Notes: generated from the letters alone by a model not told the origin. A stretch of 64,000 bases of DNA from Flavobacteriales bacterium (GCA_947475095.1 CANJLG010000005.1:59345-123344), one strand, 5' to 3'; counted from the stretch's first letter, positions 17,779 to 27,910 are shown. Translations and numbers: made by a program.

Positions 17779-17818
17779 ATTAAAATTTAGATTAACCGAT
17801 GGTTTTTATTTAGATGAA

Positions 17819-19297
17819 TTAAGAAACTCCTCTCATCAATTTCTTAAGGAAAGGAGCAACAAGAATGACTACTACGCCTGTAATAATTCCGTAGATGGCC
17901 AATTGATGATATCCTTCTGTGTATAGATTTAGTTTCACAGTAGTACTTGCGTTCTGATCTGGCGATGCCATGCCTGCACCTAGAATTCCGGCAACATATT
18001 GTCCATAAGCGCTCGCTAAGAACCATAAACCCATCATAACACCCCATAGTTTCTTAGGAGAAAGTTTTGTCATGAGGGAAAGGCCAATTGGCGAAAGAAA
18101 CAATTCAGCAATAGATATTACAAAATAGGCAGCTGTAAATACAAGAAGTGATGTTTTTCCATCCGCACCCGCAAAAAATCGATTCACATAAAAAACATAG
18201 AAAGCACCGCCAAGAAATAGAAACGCTAATCCGAATTTCACAAAATAATTAGGTTCAATTTTCTTGCGCTTCATCCAAATCCACAGCAAGCCTATCAGCG
18301 GACTGAAAATAATAACAAATAAGGAATTGGATGAATTATTAATGACATTTGGATCGATATTTAAAGAGAAAAGATCTGAGTTCAGGTTGTCTTTTGCGAA
18401 TAAACTTAAAGAACCACCACTCTGTTCGAAGAAAGCCCAGAAAAGAATAGATAGGAGAATAAATACGAGCGCTGCGAGCATCTTTTTATTTTCTTGCCAT
18501 CCCAACTTAAGCATTTCATACATCAAATACATGAGGGTTGCAGGACCAATGATGTACATGAAAATGTCCGTGTAATGCGTATTGGTAATCATGATGTAAA
18601 TACCTGGCAGGATTAAGATAGACCCTGCATAAACCATCCACTGATTTCTTTTAGCACTTGCTGGTTTTGCTGGTATTGGCGCCAATCCGATAGGACCCAA
18701 TTTTGATCTTGTTAATAAAAAAGTAGCTAATCCAACAATCATAAAACCACCAGAAAGTAAAAAAGCTAAATCCCAGGTATACATTTTCCCTACATAAACA
18801 CAAATGGCTCCACCGAGCAGCGCCCCGACATTAATACCTGCATAAAACAAACCGAAACCTGCATCTCGACGCACATCACCTTCTTTGTACAACTCACCTA
18901 CCATGGTGGAAATATTTGGCTTAAAAAAACCTGTGCCAATAATAAGTAAGCAGATGCCATAATAAAAATAATGCTCTGCTGATATACCCAGAACAACACT
19001 TCCTGAAATCATCAAAATTCCGCCCCACAGCAACGATTTCTGGAAGCCTAAAATTTTATCGGCAAACAAGCCACCAATGAATGTAAAAGCATAAACGAAT
19101 GCTTGAATGGCACCATATTGTAGATTAGCATTCTTATCGCTTAACAATAAGACATCTACCATAAAAATGGTAAGCATGCCACGATTTCCATAGAAACAAA
19201 AGCGTTCCCACATTTCTATAAAAAACAAATACCACAATTGCTTGGGGTATTTGCCTTTAAAATCCTGTATTTGTTCGAGGGTTAACTTATTACTCAT
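17819..19297 (-). CDS. POT/PTR family peptide transporter (copy 2)
   Basis: 492 residues. The first signature reads EMWERFCFYGNRG, where the usual YY is FY; the Tyr-to-Phe change sits in the proton-coupling motif and may alter coupling or specificity. GTGFFKPNISTMVGELY and LFLSPIGLSLMTKLSP match the family. No long central insert. It lies between the other two copies with short gaps (40 and 57 bases), so the three may be one transcript; no promoter box was recognised in the gaps. Confidence 0.93.
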   Translation of the reverse strand: MSNKLTLEQIQDFKGKYPKQLWYLFFIEMWERFCFYGNRGMLTIFMVDVLLLSDKNANLQYGAIQAFVYAFTFIGGLFADKILGFQKSLLWGGILMISGSVVLGISAEHYFYYGICLLIIGTGFFKPNISTMVGELYKEGDVRRDAGFGLFYAGINVGALLGGAICVYVGKMYTWDLAFLLSGGFMIVGLATFLLTRSKLGPIGLAPIPAKPASAKRNQWMVYAGSILILPGIYIMITNTHYTDIFMYIIGPATLMYLMYEMLKLGWQENKKMLAALVFILLSILFWAFFEQSGGSLSLFAKDNLNSDLFSLNIDPNVINNSSNSLFVIIFSPLIGLLWIWMKRKKIEPNYFVKFGLAFLFLGGAFYVFYVNRFFAGADGKTSLLVFTAAYFVISIAELFLSPIGLSLMTKLSPKKLWGVMMGLWFLASAYGQYVAGILGAGMASPDQNASTTVKLNLYTEGYHQLAIYGIITGVVVILVAPFLKKLMRGVS

Positions 19298-19354
19298 AGT
19301 TATTCATGGCTTTTATTTCTAATTTTTTGTTTATAAATAAACGAATCAATCAGT

Positions 19355-20881
19355 TTATCCTTGAACTTCTATATGATCATTGTGCATTCTTTTTTCCAAC
19401 CAAGAACAAAGGAAAAACAAGATTGCTGCAGCAACTCCGGACATTATGATGAACAATATAAAAAACTCGTATAAGTTAGTAATTTGAAATCCTAAAAACT
19501 CAGTAGCCCCTCCTTTTCCGTCTTCGCCACCAGGAATCAAGGCACTCAAAGTTCCTGCAAATTTGTTTGCTGCAGCATTGGCCAAAAACCAAGTACCCAT
19601 CATTAAGGAAGAGAGCCTTAATGGTGCTAATTTAGAAACCATGGATAAACCAATTGGAGAAAGACATAATTCTCCGATGGTGTGAATAACATACAAACCA
19701 ACTAGCCACCACATTGAAACTTTATCGCCCATCCCTAAGCCTTTTACAGCAATCGCTATTACAACATATCCCATAGCCACAAGCCCTAATCCTATCGCCA
19801 TTTTTTTAGGAGATGATGGCTCTAATTTTCTTGCGTATAAAAAACCCCAAACCAAAGTCATGAGTGGAGCAAGCGCAATTACCGCCAAAGGATTCACCGA
19901 TTGAAAATATGATGCGGGCATTTCCCAGCCAAAAATGGTTCGCTCCGTTTGGCGATCAGCAAAAAGAGTTAAGGAAGCCCCAGCTTGCTCAAAAGCTCCC
20001 CAGAAGAAGATTACAAAAAATGCCAAAATAAAGATGACAGAAATTCTTTGAATTTCAATTTTACTTAAGCTTTTATCGCTAAAAATCAAAACAGGCATCA
20101 AAATCATAGCTCCGTAAATAAAGTAACTAATTATATCCACATTGCTTTTGAACATTTGTTTAAAATTCAACATAAAAAATATTATAAAAATGGACCCCAC
20201 TATTAAGGCAATACTTTTAAGGTCCAATTTTTTAACAGGCAAACCAATGTGTTTTCCTTCCTCAGAAACAAGGTATTTTTTTTGTCCCCAAATAAAGGCC
20301 ACCAAACCTATCAGCATCCCTATTCCAGCGCACAAAAATCCCCATTTAAAATCCATGGAACCGCAAACCAATGGCGAGAAAAATGCCCCGAGATTAATTC
20401 CCATATAAAAAATTGTAAATGCGCTATCTATTCTTCGATCGTTAGCCGGGTATAATTGCCCTACCATGGTTGATATATTTGGTTTAAAAAACCCATTTCC
20501 AATAATTATGGCAGTCAATCCCATCCACATGAGCATTACCCCACCATCTGCACCTGCAGAGGCGCTAAAAAACATAAAAAACTGACCAATTGCCATGAGT
20601 AAGCCTCCAATGACAATACTGCGCCTATTTCCCAAAAATTTATCACATAAGTATCCTCCCAAAAGCGGGGTCAAATAAACCAATCCGGTATAACTACCAT
20701 ATATTTCTGATGCATCCGCATCTTTCATTAGCAATACTTTAGTCATAAATAATATGAAGATAGCACGCATTCCATAGTAACTAAATCGTTCCCACATTTC
20801 TGTAAAAAAGAGAAAATATAATCCTTTTGGATGCCCAGATCTTGTTGAAATTGTATTCGAATTGTCTACTTTATTTTCCAT
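19355..20881 (-). CDS. POT/PTR family peptide transporter (copy 3)
   Basis: 508 residues; canonical EMWERFSYYGMRAI at about residue 28 and GNGFFKPNISTMVGQLY near 138. ELCLSPIGLSMVSKLAPLRLSSLMMG in the C-half is very close to the same region of copies 1 and 2, so the cluster arose by tandem duplication. It is the first gene of the minus-strand cluster and diverges from the secreted protein at 21066. Confidence 0.93.
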   Translation of the reverse strand: MENKVDNSNTISTRSGHPKGLYFLFFTEMWERFSYYGMRAIFILFMTKVLLMKDADASEIYGSYTGLVYLTPLLGGYLCDKFLGNRRSIVIGGLLMAIGQFFMFFSASAGADGGVMLMWMGLTAIIIGNGFFKPNISTMVGQLYPANDRRIDSAFTIFYMGINLGAFFSPLVCGSMDFKWGFLCAGIGMLIGLVAFIWGQKKYLVSEEGKHIGLPVKKLDLKSIALIVGSIFIIFFMLNFKQMFKSNVDIISYFIYGAMILMPVLIFSDKSLSKIEIQRISVIFILAFFVIFFWGAFEQAGASLTLFADRQTERTIFGWEMPASYFQSVNPLAVIALAPLMTLVWGFLYARKLEPSSPKKMAIGLGLVAMGYVVIAIAVKGLGMGDKVSMWWLVGLYVIHTIGELCLSPIGLSMVSKLAPLRLSSLMMGTWFLANAAANKFAGTLSALIPGGEDGKGGATEFLGFQITNLYEFFILFIIMSGVAAAILFFLCSWLEKRMHNDHIEVQG

Positions 20882-21065
20882 GATTTTATTAATTTGTGTG
20901 AGCCGAATTTAATAATAATTGTTTACGATTGATTAAAAAATTATAAAAATGAGTTGAAGAAATTACAAAACAAGAAATCTATTGCACTTTACACCGTCAA
21001 TTATTATAGGATAATGTTATACTTTTCCTTATCTTTACGTTTCAAATCCACTAACAATTTTAATT

Positions 21066-23081
21066 ATGAAAAAAATACTTTTACTCTCATTCGCTTTTTC
21101 AATAAGCTTTTTCCATTTTGGACAACTATTTTCTGATAATTTTGACTCGTATACCGTTGGGTCTTATTTAGGGCCTCAATCATTAACATGGTCTACTTGG
21201 TCTGGAACCGAAGGTGGCGCAGAAGATGCTACCATCACTGCCGCTCAATCTAGTTCAAATCCTCATTCAATCTATTTCTCTTCCACTGCGGCTAATGGAG
21301 GACCTCAAGATGTTGTGCTAAAGTTTGGACAATTATACAATTCTGGAATTTTCACACTACAAAATAAGTTTTATGTGAATACAGGTAAAAAAGCCTACTA
21401 CAATATTCAAGGGGCAGTAACGATTGGGAATTTATGGGCATTAAATGTTAATTTAAATGCAGGAAGCTTAACGATTGATGATGGAATCACTTCTAATTTA
21501 GTCAGCACTACTTACCCGCAAGCCACCTGGTTTGAATTAAAAATTGTAGCCAACTTAACGTTACAAGTATGGAAGGCTTATATCGATGGTGTATTGGTTG
21601 GAACTTGGACAAATGGAGTAAATACAGTAGCTTGTACTGATTTTTTCCCTACTCAAAATTCTCAATTCTATGTTGATGATGTAAGTTTTGATCACCAAAC
21701 CTACACGCTTCAAAATTTGAATGCGATGGTTTCGCAATTAAACGTAGGTGGAAATATTGCTGGTCAAAATGTTACCCCATCTGTTTCCATAAAAAATGCT
21801 GGTGTTACTGCCATTACCTCATTCAAAGTAGATGTTACTTACAATGGAACAACCTATACTCAAAATATAACCGGGGTTAATCTAGCAAGTTTAGCAACGA
21901 ATAATGTTACTATGCCTTCCATGCTATTGATAGCTGGAAGTCAAAATGTTGTGGCAACAGTTTACGATATAAACGGTGGAGTTGACAATGATGTTAGTGA
22001 TAATGTAATGACGCAAAGTATCAATCCAGTTGTTCCAGCTGCAGGTAAAATGGTTGTAAGCGAAGAAGGAACAGGAACTTGGTGCCAATGGTGTCCAAGA
22101 GGTGCTGTTTTCATGGATGACTTTAAGCAAAAATACGATGGATTTTGGGCAGGAATTGCTGTTCACAATGGTGATATAATGACTGTAACTGATTATGATG
22201 CAGGAATTGGCGCTTTCATCTCTGGTTATCCAAGTGCTTTAGTTGATAGAGGTAGCGAAGTTGATCCATCAGGAATGACACCAGACTTTTTTGCTCGATT
22301 ACAAACACCTCCAGTGGCTACATTAATTAACGGTGCTACGTGGGATGCAAGTACCAGAATCTTAAATGTATCTGTTAAAGCAACATTCGCTTTACCTGCT
22401 ACAAGCAGCTATACTATGGCTTGTGTATTAACCGAGGATGCCGTAACCGGTGTAGGTTCTGCTTACAATCAATCAAATGCCTATGCAGGAGGTGGAAATG
22501 GCGTGATGGGTGGATTTCAATCGTTACCAAATCCTGTTCCAGCGTCTCAAATGGTTTATGACCATGTTGCGCGAGTTATAGCGCCAAGTTTCACTGGATT
22601 TACTGGAGCATTTCCAGCAGTCGTTAACGTGGGAGAAAATCACATTGTTAACTTTAGCTTTACCCTACCATCAACTTGGGATGAAAATGAAATAAACATC
22701 ATTGGAATGATCATGAGCCCTAATGGTAGAATTGATAATGCAGGAACAGCTACCATAACGGAAGCCGTTACAAATGGATATGAAAATGGAACTTTTGCTG
22801 GACTTTTCGATGCATTGCCTAATCAGATAGATGCTGCAATACAAATTTATCCAAATCCTGCCTCTGATAAAGCGACTATTGCCATTACTTTAGAAGAAGC
22901 GAACGATGTCTCTATTGAGCTATTTGATCTTAACGGAAACTTGCTAAAAGCTGCTACTTACTCAAACTGGCTAGGCTTATCGACTGTTGAGATGAATACA
23001 AATCAACTTAATTCTGGTGTTTACCTAGTTAAAATTAACATTGGTGGAGAAATCTCAAGTAAAAAATTAGTTGTTGAGTAA
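21066..23081 (+). CDS. Secreted Omp28-like protein with T9SS type A sorting domain
   Basis: 671 residues with an N-terminal signal peptide (MKKILLLSFAFSISFFHFGQ). The first about 210 residues look like a lectin/LamG-like beta-sandwich; the central part carries TWCQWCPRGAVFMDDF near residue 341, a thioredoxin-like CxxC resembling Omp28 proteins; the final about 75 residues are a T9SS type A module (IQIYPNPASDKATI ... GVYLVKINIGGEISSKKLVVE). Exported by the type IX system and probably released or anchored at the surface. A strong terminator follows. Binding or redox role is inferred. Confidence 0.88.
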   Translation: MKKILLLSFAFSISFFHFGQLFSDNFDSYTVGSYLGPQSLTWSTWSGTEGGAEDATITAAQSSSNPHSIYFSSTAANGGPQDVVLKFGQLYNSGIFTLQNKFYVNTGKKAYYNIQGAVTIGNLWALNVNLNAGSLTIDDGITSNLVSTTYPQATWFELKIVANLTLQVWKAYIDGVLVGTWTNGVNTVACTDFFPTQNSQFYVDDVSFDHQTYTLQNLNAMVSQLNVGGNIAGQNVTPSVSIKNAGVTAITSFKVDVTYNGTTYTQNITGVNLASLATNNVTMPSMLLIAGSQNVVATVYDINGGVDNDVSDNVMTQSINPVVPAAGKMVVSEEGTGTWCQWCPRGAVFMDDFKQKYDGFWAGIAVHNGDIMTVTDYDAGIGAFISGYPSALVDRGSEVDPSGMTPDFFARLQTPPVATLINGATWDASTRILNVSVKATFALPATSSYTMACVLTEDAVTGVGSAYNQSNAYAGGGNGVMGGFQSLPNPVPASQMVYDHVARVIAPSFTGFTGAFPAVVNVGENHIVNFSFTLPSTWDENEINIIGMIMSPNGRIDNAGTATITEAVTNGYENGTFAGLFDALPNQIDAAIQIYPNPASDKATIAITLEEANDVSIELFDLNGNLLKAATYSNWLGLSTVEMNTNQLNSGVYLVKINIGGEISSKKLVVE

Positions 23082-23101
23082 CAAAAAATTTCTGAAAATA
23101 T

Positions 23102-23125
23102 AAAGGGGCTTCTGCCCCTTTTTTT
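23102..23125 (+). terminator. Rho-independent terminator after the Omp28-like gene
   Basis: AAAGGGGC / GCCCCTTT stem of 8 bp around TTCT, followed by a T-run. Confidence 0.9.
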
Positions 23126-23137
23126 ATGCCAAAAAGT

Positions 23138-23145
23138 TAATTTTG
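23138..23145 (+). promoter_or_regulatory. -7 box of ctaA
   Basis: TAATTTTG matches TAnnTTTG and is separated from the ATG at 23149 by CAC, the same trinucleotide and spacing as at feoA. A leaderless transcript is likely. Confidence 0.5.
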
Positions 23146-23148
23146 CAC

Positions 23149-24156
23149 ATGCAATTTTCAAAAGCCTTTGTTCGATTTAATTGGTGTGCCATAATCCTTA
23201 TCTATCTCATTATTACAGCTGGAAGTTTTGTTCGTATTTCGGGCAGTGGCATGGGCTGTCCAGATTGGCCGAAATGTTTTGGAAGTTGGATTCCACCTAC
23301 CTCAGCAGAAGAATTACCAGCTAATTACAAGGAAATTTTTCTCGCCAAACGAACAAAAAAAGTAGAAAAATTCAATCGTCTCCTTCAAGCAATAGGCATG
23401 GAAAATACAGCCACTAAGCTAAGTAGTGATCCTGATATCTATAAAGAGGAATCATTTAACGCAACAAAAACATGGGTTGAATACATTAATCGTTTATTGG
23501 GTTTTTTAGGCGGTAATGCGCTTCTTTTTGGATTTGGATGGTTTCTCCTTTATTATAGGAAGTCACCATTAATTTGGCTCTCAGCACTAAATGTAATCCT
23601 AATAGGAATTGAGGCTTGGTTCGGTTCTATTGTAGTTGCAACTAATTTATTGCCCTGGACAATTACCATCCATTTATTACTAGCATTAATCATTTTGCTG
23701 ATTCAGTTATATATTATCTATCGTTTGAAGCCCAGAGAAGTGCAAAAGATTCCACTTCCTAAAATGGATTTCTACATTTGGTGGTTTATTTTCGGAATTA
23801 GCTTTTATCAAATGTTTTTGGGAACTCAGGTTCGAGAGTATATCGATGTGCTGAATAAGTCGGGATTGGGGCGTGAAACATGGAGTGATCATTTTGGAAT
23901 GGCCTTTTTTATTCACCGTAGTTTTAGTTGGATGGTACTCGCATTACTTGTAATTATTGCATGGAGAAATGAAAAAAACCACAAGATATCCATCATTCGT
24001 TATGCCATCATTATTCTTGGATTTGAATTGTTTGCAGGCGTTATGTTGGCCTACTTTGATATGCCAGGATTAGTTCAAACCGCTCACTTAGTTTTTGCAA
24101 CCGTATTATTAGGAATTCTTGGAATGGGTATATTTAGATTTACTCTTGTCCGATAA
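23149..24156 (+). CDS. ctaA: COX15/CtaA-type haem A synthase
   Basis: 335-residue membrane protein with about eight hydrophobic segments. It oxidises haem O to haem A for aa3-type cytochrome oxidase. VRISGSGMGCPDWPKCFGSW after the first transmembrane helix is the family's conserved segment with the CPDWPxC pair. Haem-ligand histidines are likely in EYINRLLGFLGG (adjacent region), TITIHLLLAL, FFIHRSFSW and VQTAHLVFA. A TTG two codons upstream is less likely than the ATG because it lies inside the -7 box. No other oxidase genes are in the window. Confidence 0.87.
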   Translation: MQFSKAFVRFNWCAIILIYLIITAGSFVRISGSGMGCPDWPKCFGSWIPPTSAEELPANYKEIFLAKRTKKVEKFNRLLQAIGMENTATKLSSDPDIYKEESFNATKTWVEYINRLLGFLGGNALLFGFGWFLLYYRKSPLIWLSALNVILIGIEAWFGSIVVATNLLPWTITIHLLLALIILLIQLYIIYRLKPREVQKIPLPKMDFYIWWFIFGISFYQMFLGTQVREYIDVLNKSGLGRETWSDHFGMAFFIHRSFSWMVLALLVIIAWRNEKNHKISIIRYAIIILGFELFAGVMLAYFDMPGLVQTAHLVFATVLLGILGMGIFRFTLVR

Positions 24157-24200
24157 AAATCGGACGATATTTTCTTTGTCCTTTTGTCTTGATACAAAAG
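24148..24200. repeat. Two adjacent hairpins at the ctaA 3' end, REP-like
   Basis: GTCCGAT / ATCGGAC (7 bp, AAAA loop) overlaps the ctaA stop; CTTTTGT / ACAAAAG follows at 24181-24200. The pair resembles dispersed intergenic palindromes of Bacteroidota and may act as a 3' mRNA-stabilising or terminating structure. Confidence 0.5.
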
Positions 24201-24590
24201 AACGAAAAAATCAAGGCTTAGTATTTCATTTTGTTTGCAATTTATTGTGATTTAATTATTTATGAGTTAGGGCAAACAATTTTAACTCCTTTTTGAAACT
24301 GAAATTTTATCAAATGTTCTTGCAGAAATTTTAAAAATTGAACAGTTTCATTGCAGTTGATAAAACCATGAAATTCAAGGCCGAATATTGTTTGCTACTA
24401 TTCACTATATAGTTTTCTCACTTCGAATGAATTCTTGGTTTTTAAAATTGAAAAATTTTACTGGAACGATTGCGAATACTCAATTAACGCCTATTTCATC
24501 GAAACCAAAAATATTTAATGTTGGATGAGAATGTCAAAAATTTGATTTTTATTACTAAAAATTTATACCTTAGAAAAAAATACAGGCGCT
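24201..24590. other. Intergenic region with no gene seen
   Basis: About 390 bases of AT-rich sequence between ctaA and the next secreted protein. No open frame of useful length, tRNA or clear repeat. A near-match to the -7 box (TACCTTAG) lies about 20 bases before the ATG at 24591. Confidence 0.5.
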
Positions 24591-25628
24591 ATGAAACAAC
24601 TCTTACTTTTATCATTGGTCCTTTTTACAGGTGCCCTTTCTGCTCAAATCACCATCGATCAAGGCGATATGCCAAGTATTGGTGATAACATCCCTAGAAA
24701 ATCCGATACCATGACCGTACATCCTGGTCCTGGCGGAAGTGGCCCCAACCAAACGTGGAATTTTTCCGGAACCAGTTCGTTCGTAATTAATGAAAATACA
24801 TCGGTCGTTTCCGTTGCTTCTACTCCTAGCGCCAATCAATTCAGTAGCTCCAACCTAGCCATGACAAATGATAATGCGAGCTATTTGTACTTCAACAAAT
24901 CGGCGCAAAGTTTTACGACACAAGGGTTTTCCGGCGATTTATTGGGTACGGGTGTCATCAATGCCGTCTTCACCCCTGCCCTAACCTTACATCAATTTCC
25001 AAGAACCTTTGGCTCTACTTTTACGGATACTTATGGCATCAACGTCACGATTCCAGGAGCTTCCATTAACCCATTAATCAGCCAAATCAATTATAGACGC
25101 TCTTCTGTTGTGAAAGACACCACGGATTCTTGGGGTCAGTTAACTACACCGACCGGAACATTTGACGTCTTGCGCGTACACAGCACGGAAATTTTTACAG
25201 ATTCCATATTAGCGCTGCCTCTTTTTCCACCCGTTTGGCAATTAATTTCCGTTACCACAGACACCACCCACAGCTATTCATGGCTTGGGAAAGGCGGTAA
25301 ACTTGCTATTGCAGAGATGACTTTTGATTCTTTAGGCGCGCCAAAAATCTTCAAATGGACTGAATTACCTGGTCTTGGTGTAGGGTTGGAGGAGAGTACA
25401 TCGGACTTCAAAGCATATCCTAATCCGACTTCCGATTATCTTTGGATTGAAGGCATTAACGCAGAGGACATCACCTTGAGCGACCCTTACGGAAGAAGCA
25501 TAAAGGTTGTTGCTCAACAAGTGGGTGAGCAAATTAAAATAAATATAGAACATTTGCCTGCGGGAGTCTATACCATTCAAACCAGAAATGCACAAAACCT
25601 GAAAGTGCTCAAAATAATTAAAAACTAA
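24591..25628 (+). CDS. Secreted protein with T9SS type A sorting domain
   Basis: 345 residues; signal peptide MKQLLLLSLVLFTGALSAQ, a beta-rich unassigned central region of about 240 residues, and a C-terminal sorting module (FKAYPNPTSDYLWIEG ... AGVYTIQTRNAQNLKVLKIIKN). Function of the central part is unknown. A near-consensus TACCTTAG box precedes the start; the same octamer lies before the secreted protein at 31614. Confidence 0.82.
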   Translation: MKQLLLLSLVLFTGALSAQITIDQGDMPSIGDNIPRKSDTMTVHPGPGGSGPNQTWNFSGTSSFVINENTSVVSVASTPSANQFSSSNLAMTNDNASYLYFNKSAQSFTTQGFSGDLLGTGVINAVFTPALTLHQFPRTFGSTFTDTYGINVTIPGASINPLISQINYRRSSVVKDTTDSWGQLTTPTGTFDVLRVHSTEIFTDSILALPLFPPVWQLISVTTDTTHSYSWLGKGGKLAIAEMTFDSLGAPKIFKWTELPGLGVGLEESTSDFKAYPNPTSDYLWIEGINAEDITLSDPYGRSIKVVAQQVGEQIKINIEHLPAGVYTIQTRNAQNLKVLKIIKN

Positions 25629-25809
25629 TTCAATTGAAGACCATGTCAATAAACTTATGATGAATTAGTTAGGTCGCTTAGCAAGCCAAATTTGGTAAAA
25701 TTTATTGGGTATTTTTTGAAAATACATCTTCAACCTTGGCTTGATTATCAATAAATTAAGAATTAAACATTCTTTCCACTCACTTATTTCTCTCCAATCT
25801 TTTCGTTTT

Positions 25810-26946
25810 ATGATTTTTCTCCTCTCTCTCTTACTCATTATCGCCTCGGAATACTTGTTCCTTCATGGACTATTAGAGCATGGATTCGTTCTTTTGGCCT
25901 TCATTCAAGGAAGCGTTTTTATTGGAAGCGTTGGTTTATTGTTTTTCAATTTCCGTCGACACACTCAAAATTCCAATTATCGCTTGATTTTCACCTACAT
26001 GGGTTTATTCATCGCATCAGGAATTCCCGCATTGGTTTACTTGATTCCAGGACTTTCTTATGTATTTTTCGACCTCCCTTATTTACAATGGATAGGTTGG
26101 ACTTTTTCCGCCCTCATCTTCTTAGGAATTCTATACGGCATTCAGTTTGGACGTTGGAACTGGAAGGTTCACTCCTTGGATTTGTCCTTCCCTCACCTAC
26201 CCGATTCAATGGATGGCTTGCGCATCATACAAATTAGTGATGTCCACATTGGAAGCTTTTTACAACGCTACCACAAGGTTAAGAAAGCCACCGACAAGAT
26301 AAATTCGCTGGATGCCGATTATGTGTTTTTCACCGGAGATTTGGTCAACAACAAAGCGGATGAAATGCATGGTTGGGAACCTTTATTTTCCTCCATTAAA
26401 GCAAAAAAAGGAAAGTTCAGCATTCTCGGAAACCACGATTACGGTGATTACGTGAAATGGGGGGAGCCAAACGAAAAGCAAGAAAATTTAAGGCATCTGA
26501 TTGAGATTCATCAAGCCATTGGATTCCATCCCTTGTTGAACGATGCCGTCGAATTAAGCGAAGGCGCTTGGTTATTGGGAGTAGAAAATTGGGGGAAAGC
26601 ACCTTTCCGACAGAGTGGAAAATTATCAGAAACCTTGTCGAAAGTCCCAGCGGATTCCTTCAAAATATTATTGTCACATGATCCAAGTCACTTCGATGCA
26701 CAAGTAGTTGGACACACCAACATCGACCTAACGTTGTCCGGACACACGCACGGTATGCAATTTGGCATCGAACGGTTTGGAATCAAATTCAGTCCCATTT
26801 CCTTCAAATATCCAAAATGGGCAGGATTGTATGAAGTGGAAAAACAGTACTTATACGTCAACCGCGGATTCGGATTCCTTGGTTTTCCTGGACGCGTTGG
26901 CATTTATCCGGAAATTACCTTGTTCACCCTGAAAAAACAGCATTAA
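25810..26946 (+). CDS. Membrane-anchored metallophosphoesterase
   Basis: Calcineurin-like phosphoesterase with several N-terminal transmembrane segments. All metal motifs are present: QISDVHIG (D-x-H), FTGDLVNNK (GD), LGNHDYGDY (GNHD), LLSHDPSHF (H), SGHTHGMQFG (GHTH). Substrate unknown; relatives of this layout act on nucleotide or phospholipid esters at the membrane. The frame is open upstream to TTG at 25741, adding 23 residues; the first ATG (25810) begins directly at a hydrophobic helix and is preferred, but the TTG cannot be excluded. A GTATTTT/AAAATAC inverted repeat lies upstream at 25709-25725. Confidence 0.88.
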   Translation: MIFLLSLLLIIASEYLFLHGLLEHGFVLLAFIQGSVFIGSVGLLFFNFRRHTQNSNYRLIFTYMGLFIASGIPALVYLIPGLSYVFFDLPYLQWIGWTFSALIFLGILYGIQFGRWNWKVHSLDLSFPHLPDSMDGLRIIQISDVHIGSFLQRYHKVKKATDKINSLDADYVFFTGDLVNNKADEMHGWEPLFSSIKAKKGKFSILGNHDYGDYVKWGEPNEKQENLRHLIEIHQAIGFHPLLNDAVELSEGAWLLGVENWGKAPFRQSGKLSETLSKVPADSFKILLSHDPSHFDAQVVGHTNIDLTLSGHTHGMQFGIERFGIKFSPISFKYPKWAGLYEVEKQYLYVNRGFGFLGFPGRVGIYPEITLFTLKKQH

Positions 26947-26987
26947 GACGATTTGTTTCCGTATTAAATTATTTCAGTTATTTCAAT

Positions 26988-27025
26988 TTATAGCTTGTCT
27001 AAGAGGCTTACCTAATAAGCTATAA
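26988..27025. terminator. Inverted repeat between convergent genes
   Basis: TTATAGCTT and AAGCTATAA (9 bp) flank a 20-base loop between the metallophosphoesterase and a minus-strand gene. A bidirectional terminator is plausible, although T-runs are poor. Confidence 0.35.
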
Positions 27026-27029
27026 TGGT

Positions 27030-27536
27030 TTAATTAAATTTTAAATCTATTACGGTATCTTTCATGATTTCATATGGAGAAACTTCCAATAACTCACCTT
27101 TTGTAGTTTTAACCATATAATTAAGATAATAACTTAAGTCGTTACCGCCTACCTTAATTTCAATAACAACTACCCTTGATGAATCCGTTTTTAAGAGAGC
27201 CATGTCACCGGGTTTAAGCTCTAAAGCGCCACCTACTTGATCCCTTAATTTTGCATTATACACCAAAGATCGCATAGGCCAAAAATAGTCAAGGTGAGTC
27301 TTTATAGAATCCCGATCTTTATTTAATCGATTATATTCTCCTTTTAAGGAGCCGAGGTTTTGGGATAAGTTTGACAACTTTTCATTCATTATATCCAATT
27401 GCGACTTATGGAGAGCCCCTTCATTCGATATCGATCGTACGAGTAAATAAACAATAAAGCTGGCAAAAAGAGTTATTGAAACAATAATTAAAATCAATCG
27501 AATCTTGGCTTTCTTTAAATCTGGAATAGAGGACAT
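27030..27536 (-). CDS. Hypothetical single-pass membrane protein with coiled coil
   Basis: 168 residues: a cytoplasmic basic start (PDLKKAKIRL), one transmembrane helix (IILIIVSITLFASFIVYLLV region, about 12-32), a coiled-coil segment (about 45-75, LSQNLGSLKGEYNRLNKDRDS), and a compact C-terminal domain of strands. Likely faces the periplasm. No known family recognised. Convergent with the metallophosphoesterase. Confidence 0.65.
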   Translation of the reverse strand: MSSIPDLKKAKIRLILIIVSITLFASFIVYLLVRSISNEGALHKSQLDIMNEKLSNLSQNLGSLKGEYNRLNKDRDSIKTHLDYFWPMRSLVYNAKLRDQVGGALELKPGDMALLKTDSSRVVVIEIKVGGNDLSYYLNYMVKTTKGELLEVSPYEIMKDTVIDLKFN

Positions 27537-27736
27537 AACATAAAATTTTCAATGAAATTATGAATATATAATGAATTGCAATTATTATTTTTAAATTCGA
27601 TAAGAACAAAGTCTTTCATTATCAAGAAGAACCTTATTGGTCGGATATTTTTAGTACATAATCCATGTCTTCTATGAAATGATGAAATTTATTATACACT
27701 AACACATCTTCTGATTAAAATAAACACATTTTCGAC

Positions 27737-27766
27737 TTGTATTTCTTAAAGAATTTTCTACTTTTG
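27737..27766 (+). promoter_or_regulatory. -33/-7 promoter of the tRNA unit
   Basis: TTG (27737-27739) and TACTTTTG (27759-27766) are 19 bases apart, a full Bacteroidota promoter. It lies about 145 bases upstream of the tRNA but only about 50 upstream of the partial tRNA copy at 27816. Confidence 0.65.
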
Positions 27767-27815
27767 CAAACCAATTTTTACAAAACATAAAGTTGTTTTA
27801 TTGGTGATTAATATT

Positions 27816-27876
27816 GGTCCTATAGCTTCCCGTCGCTCACTACGTTCGGTCGGGACAGGCGAACTCGCTATAGGAC
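27816..27876. repeat. Partial tRNA copy and palindromic element
   Basis: GGTCCTATAGCT repeats the first 12 bases of the intact tRNA at 27911. GTCCTATAGC (27817-27826) is matched in inverted form by GCTATAGGAC (27867-27876). Inside, TCCCG/CGGGA arms surround a REP-like CGCTCACTACGTTCGG. It looks like a palindromic element inserted after, or formed from, a duplicated tRNA 5' end. Confidence 0.6.
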
Positions 27877-27910
27877 GATAAAGAATGTGAATGTTATCTT
27901 CGGATAATTT

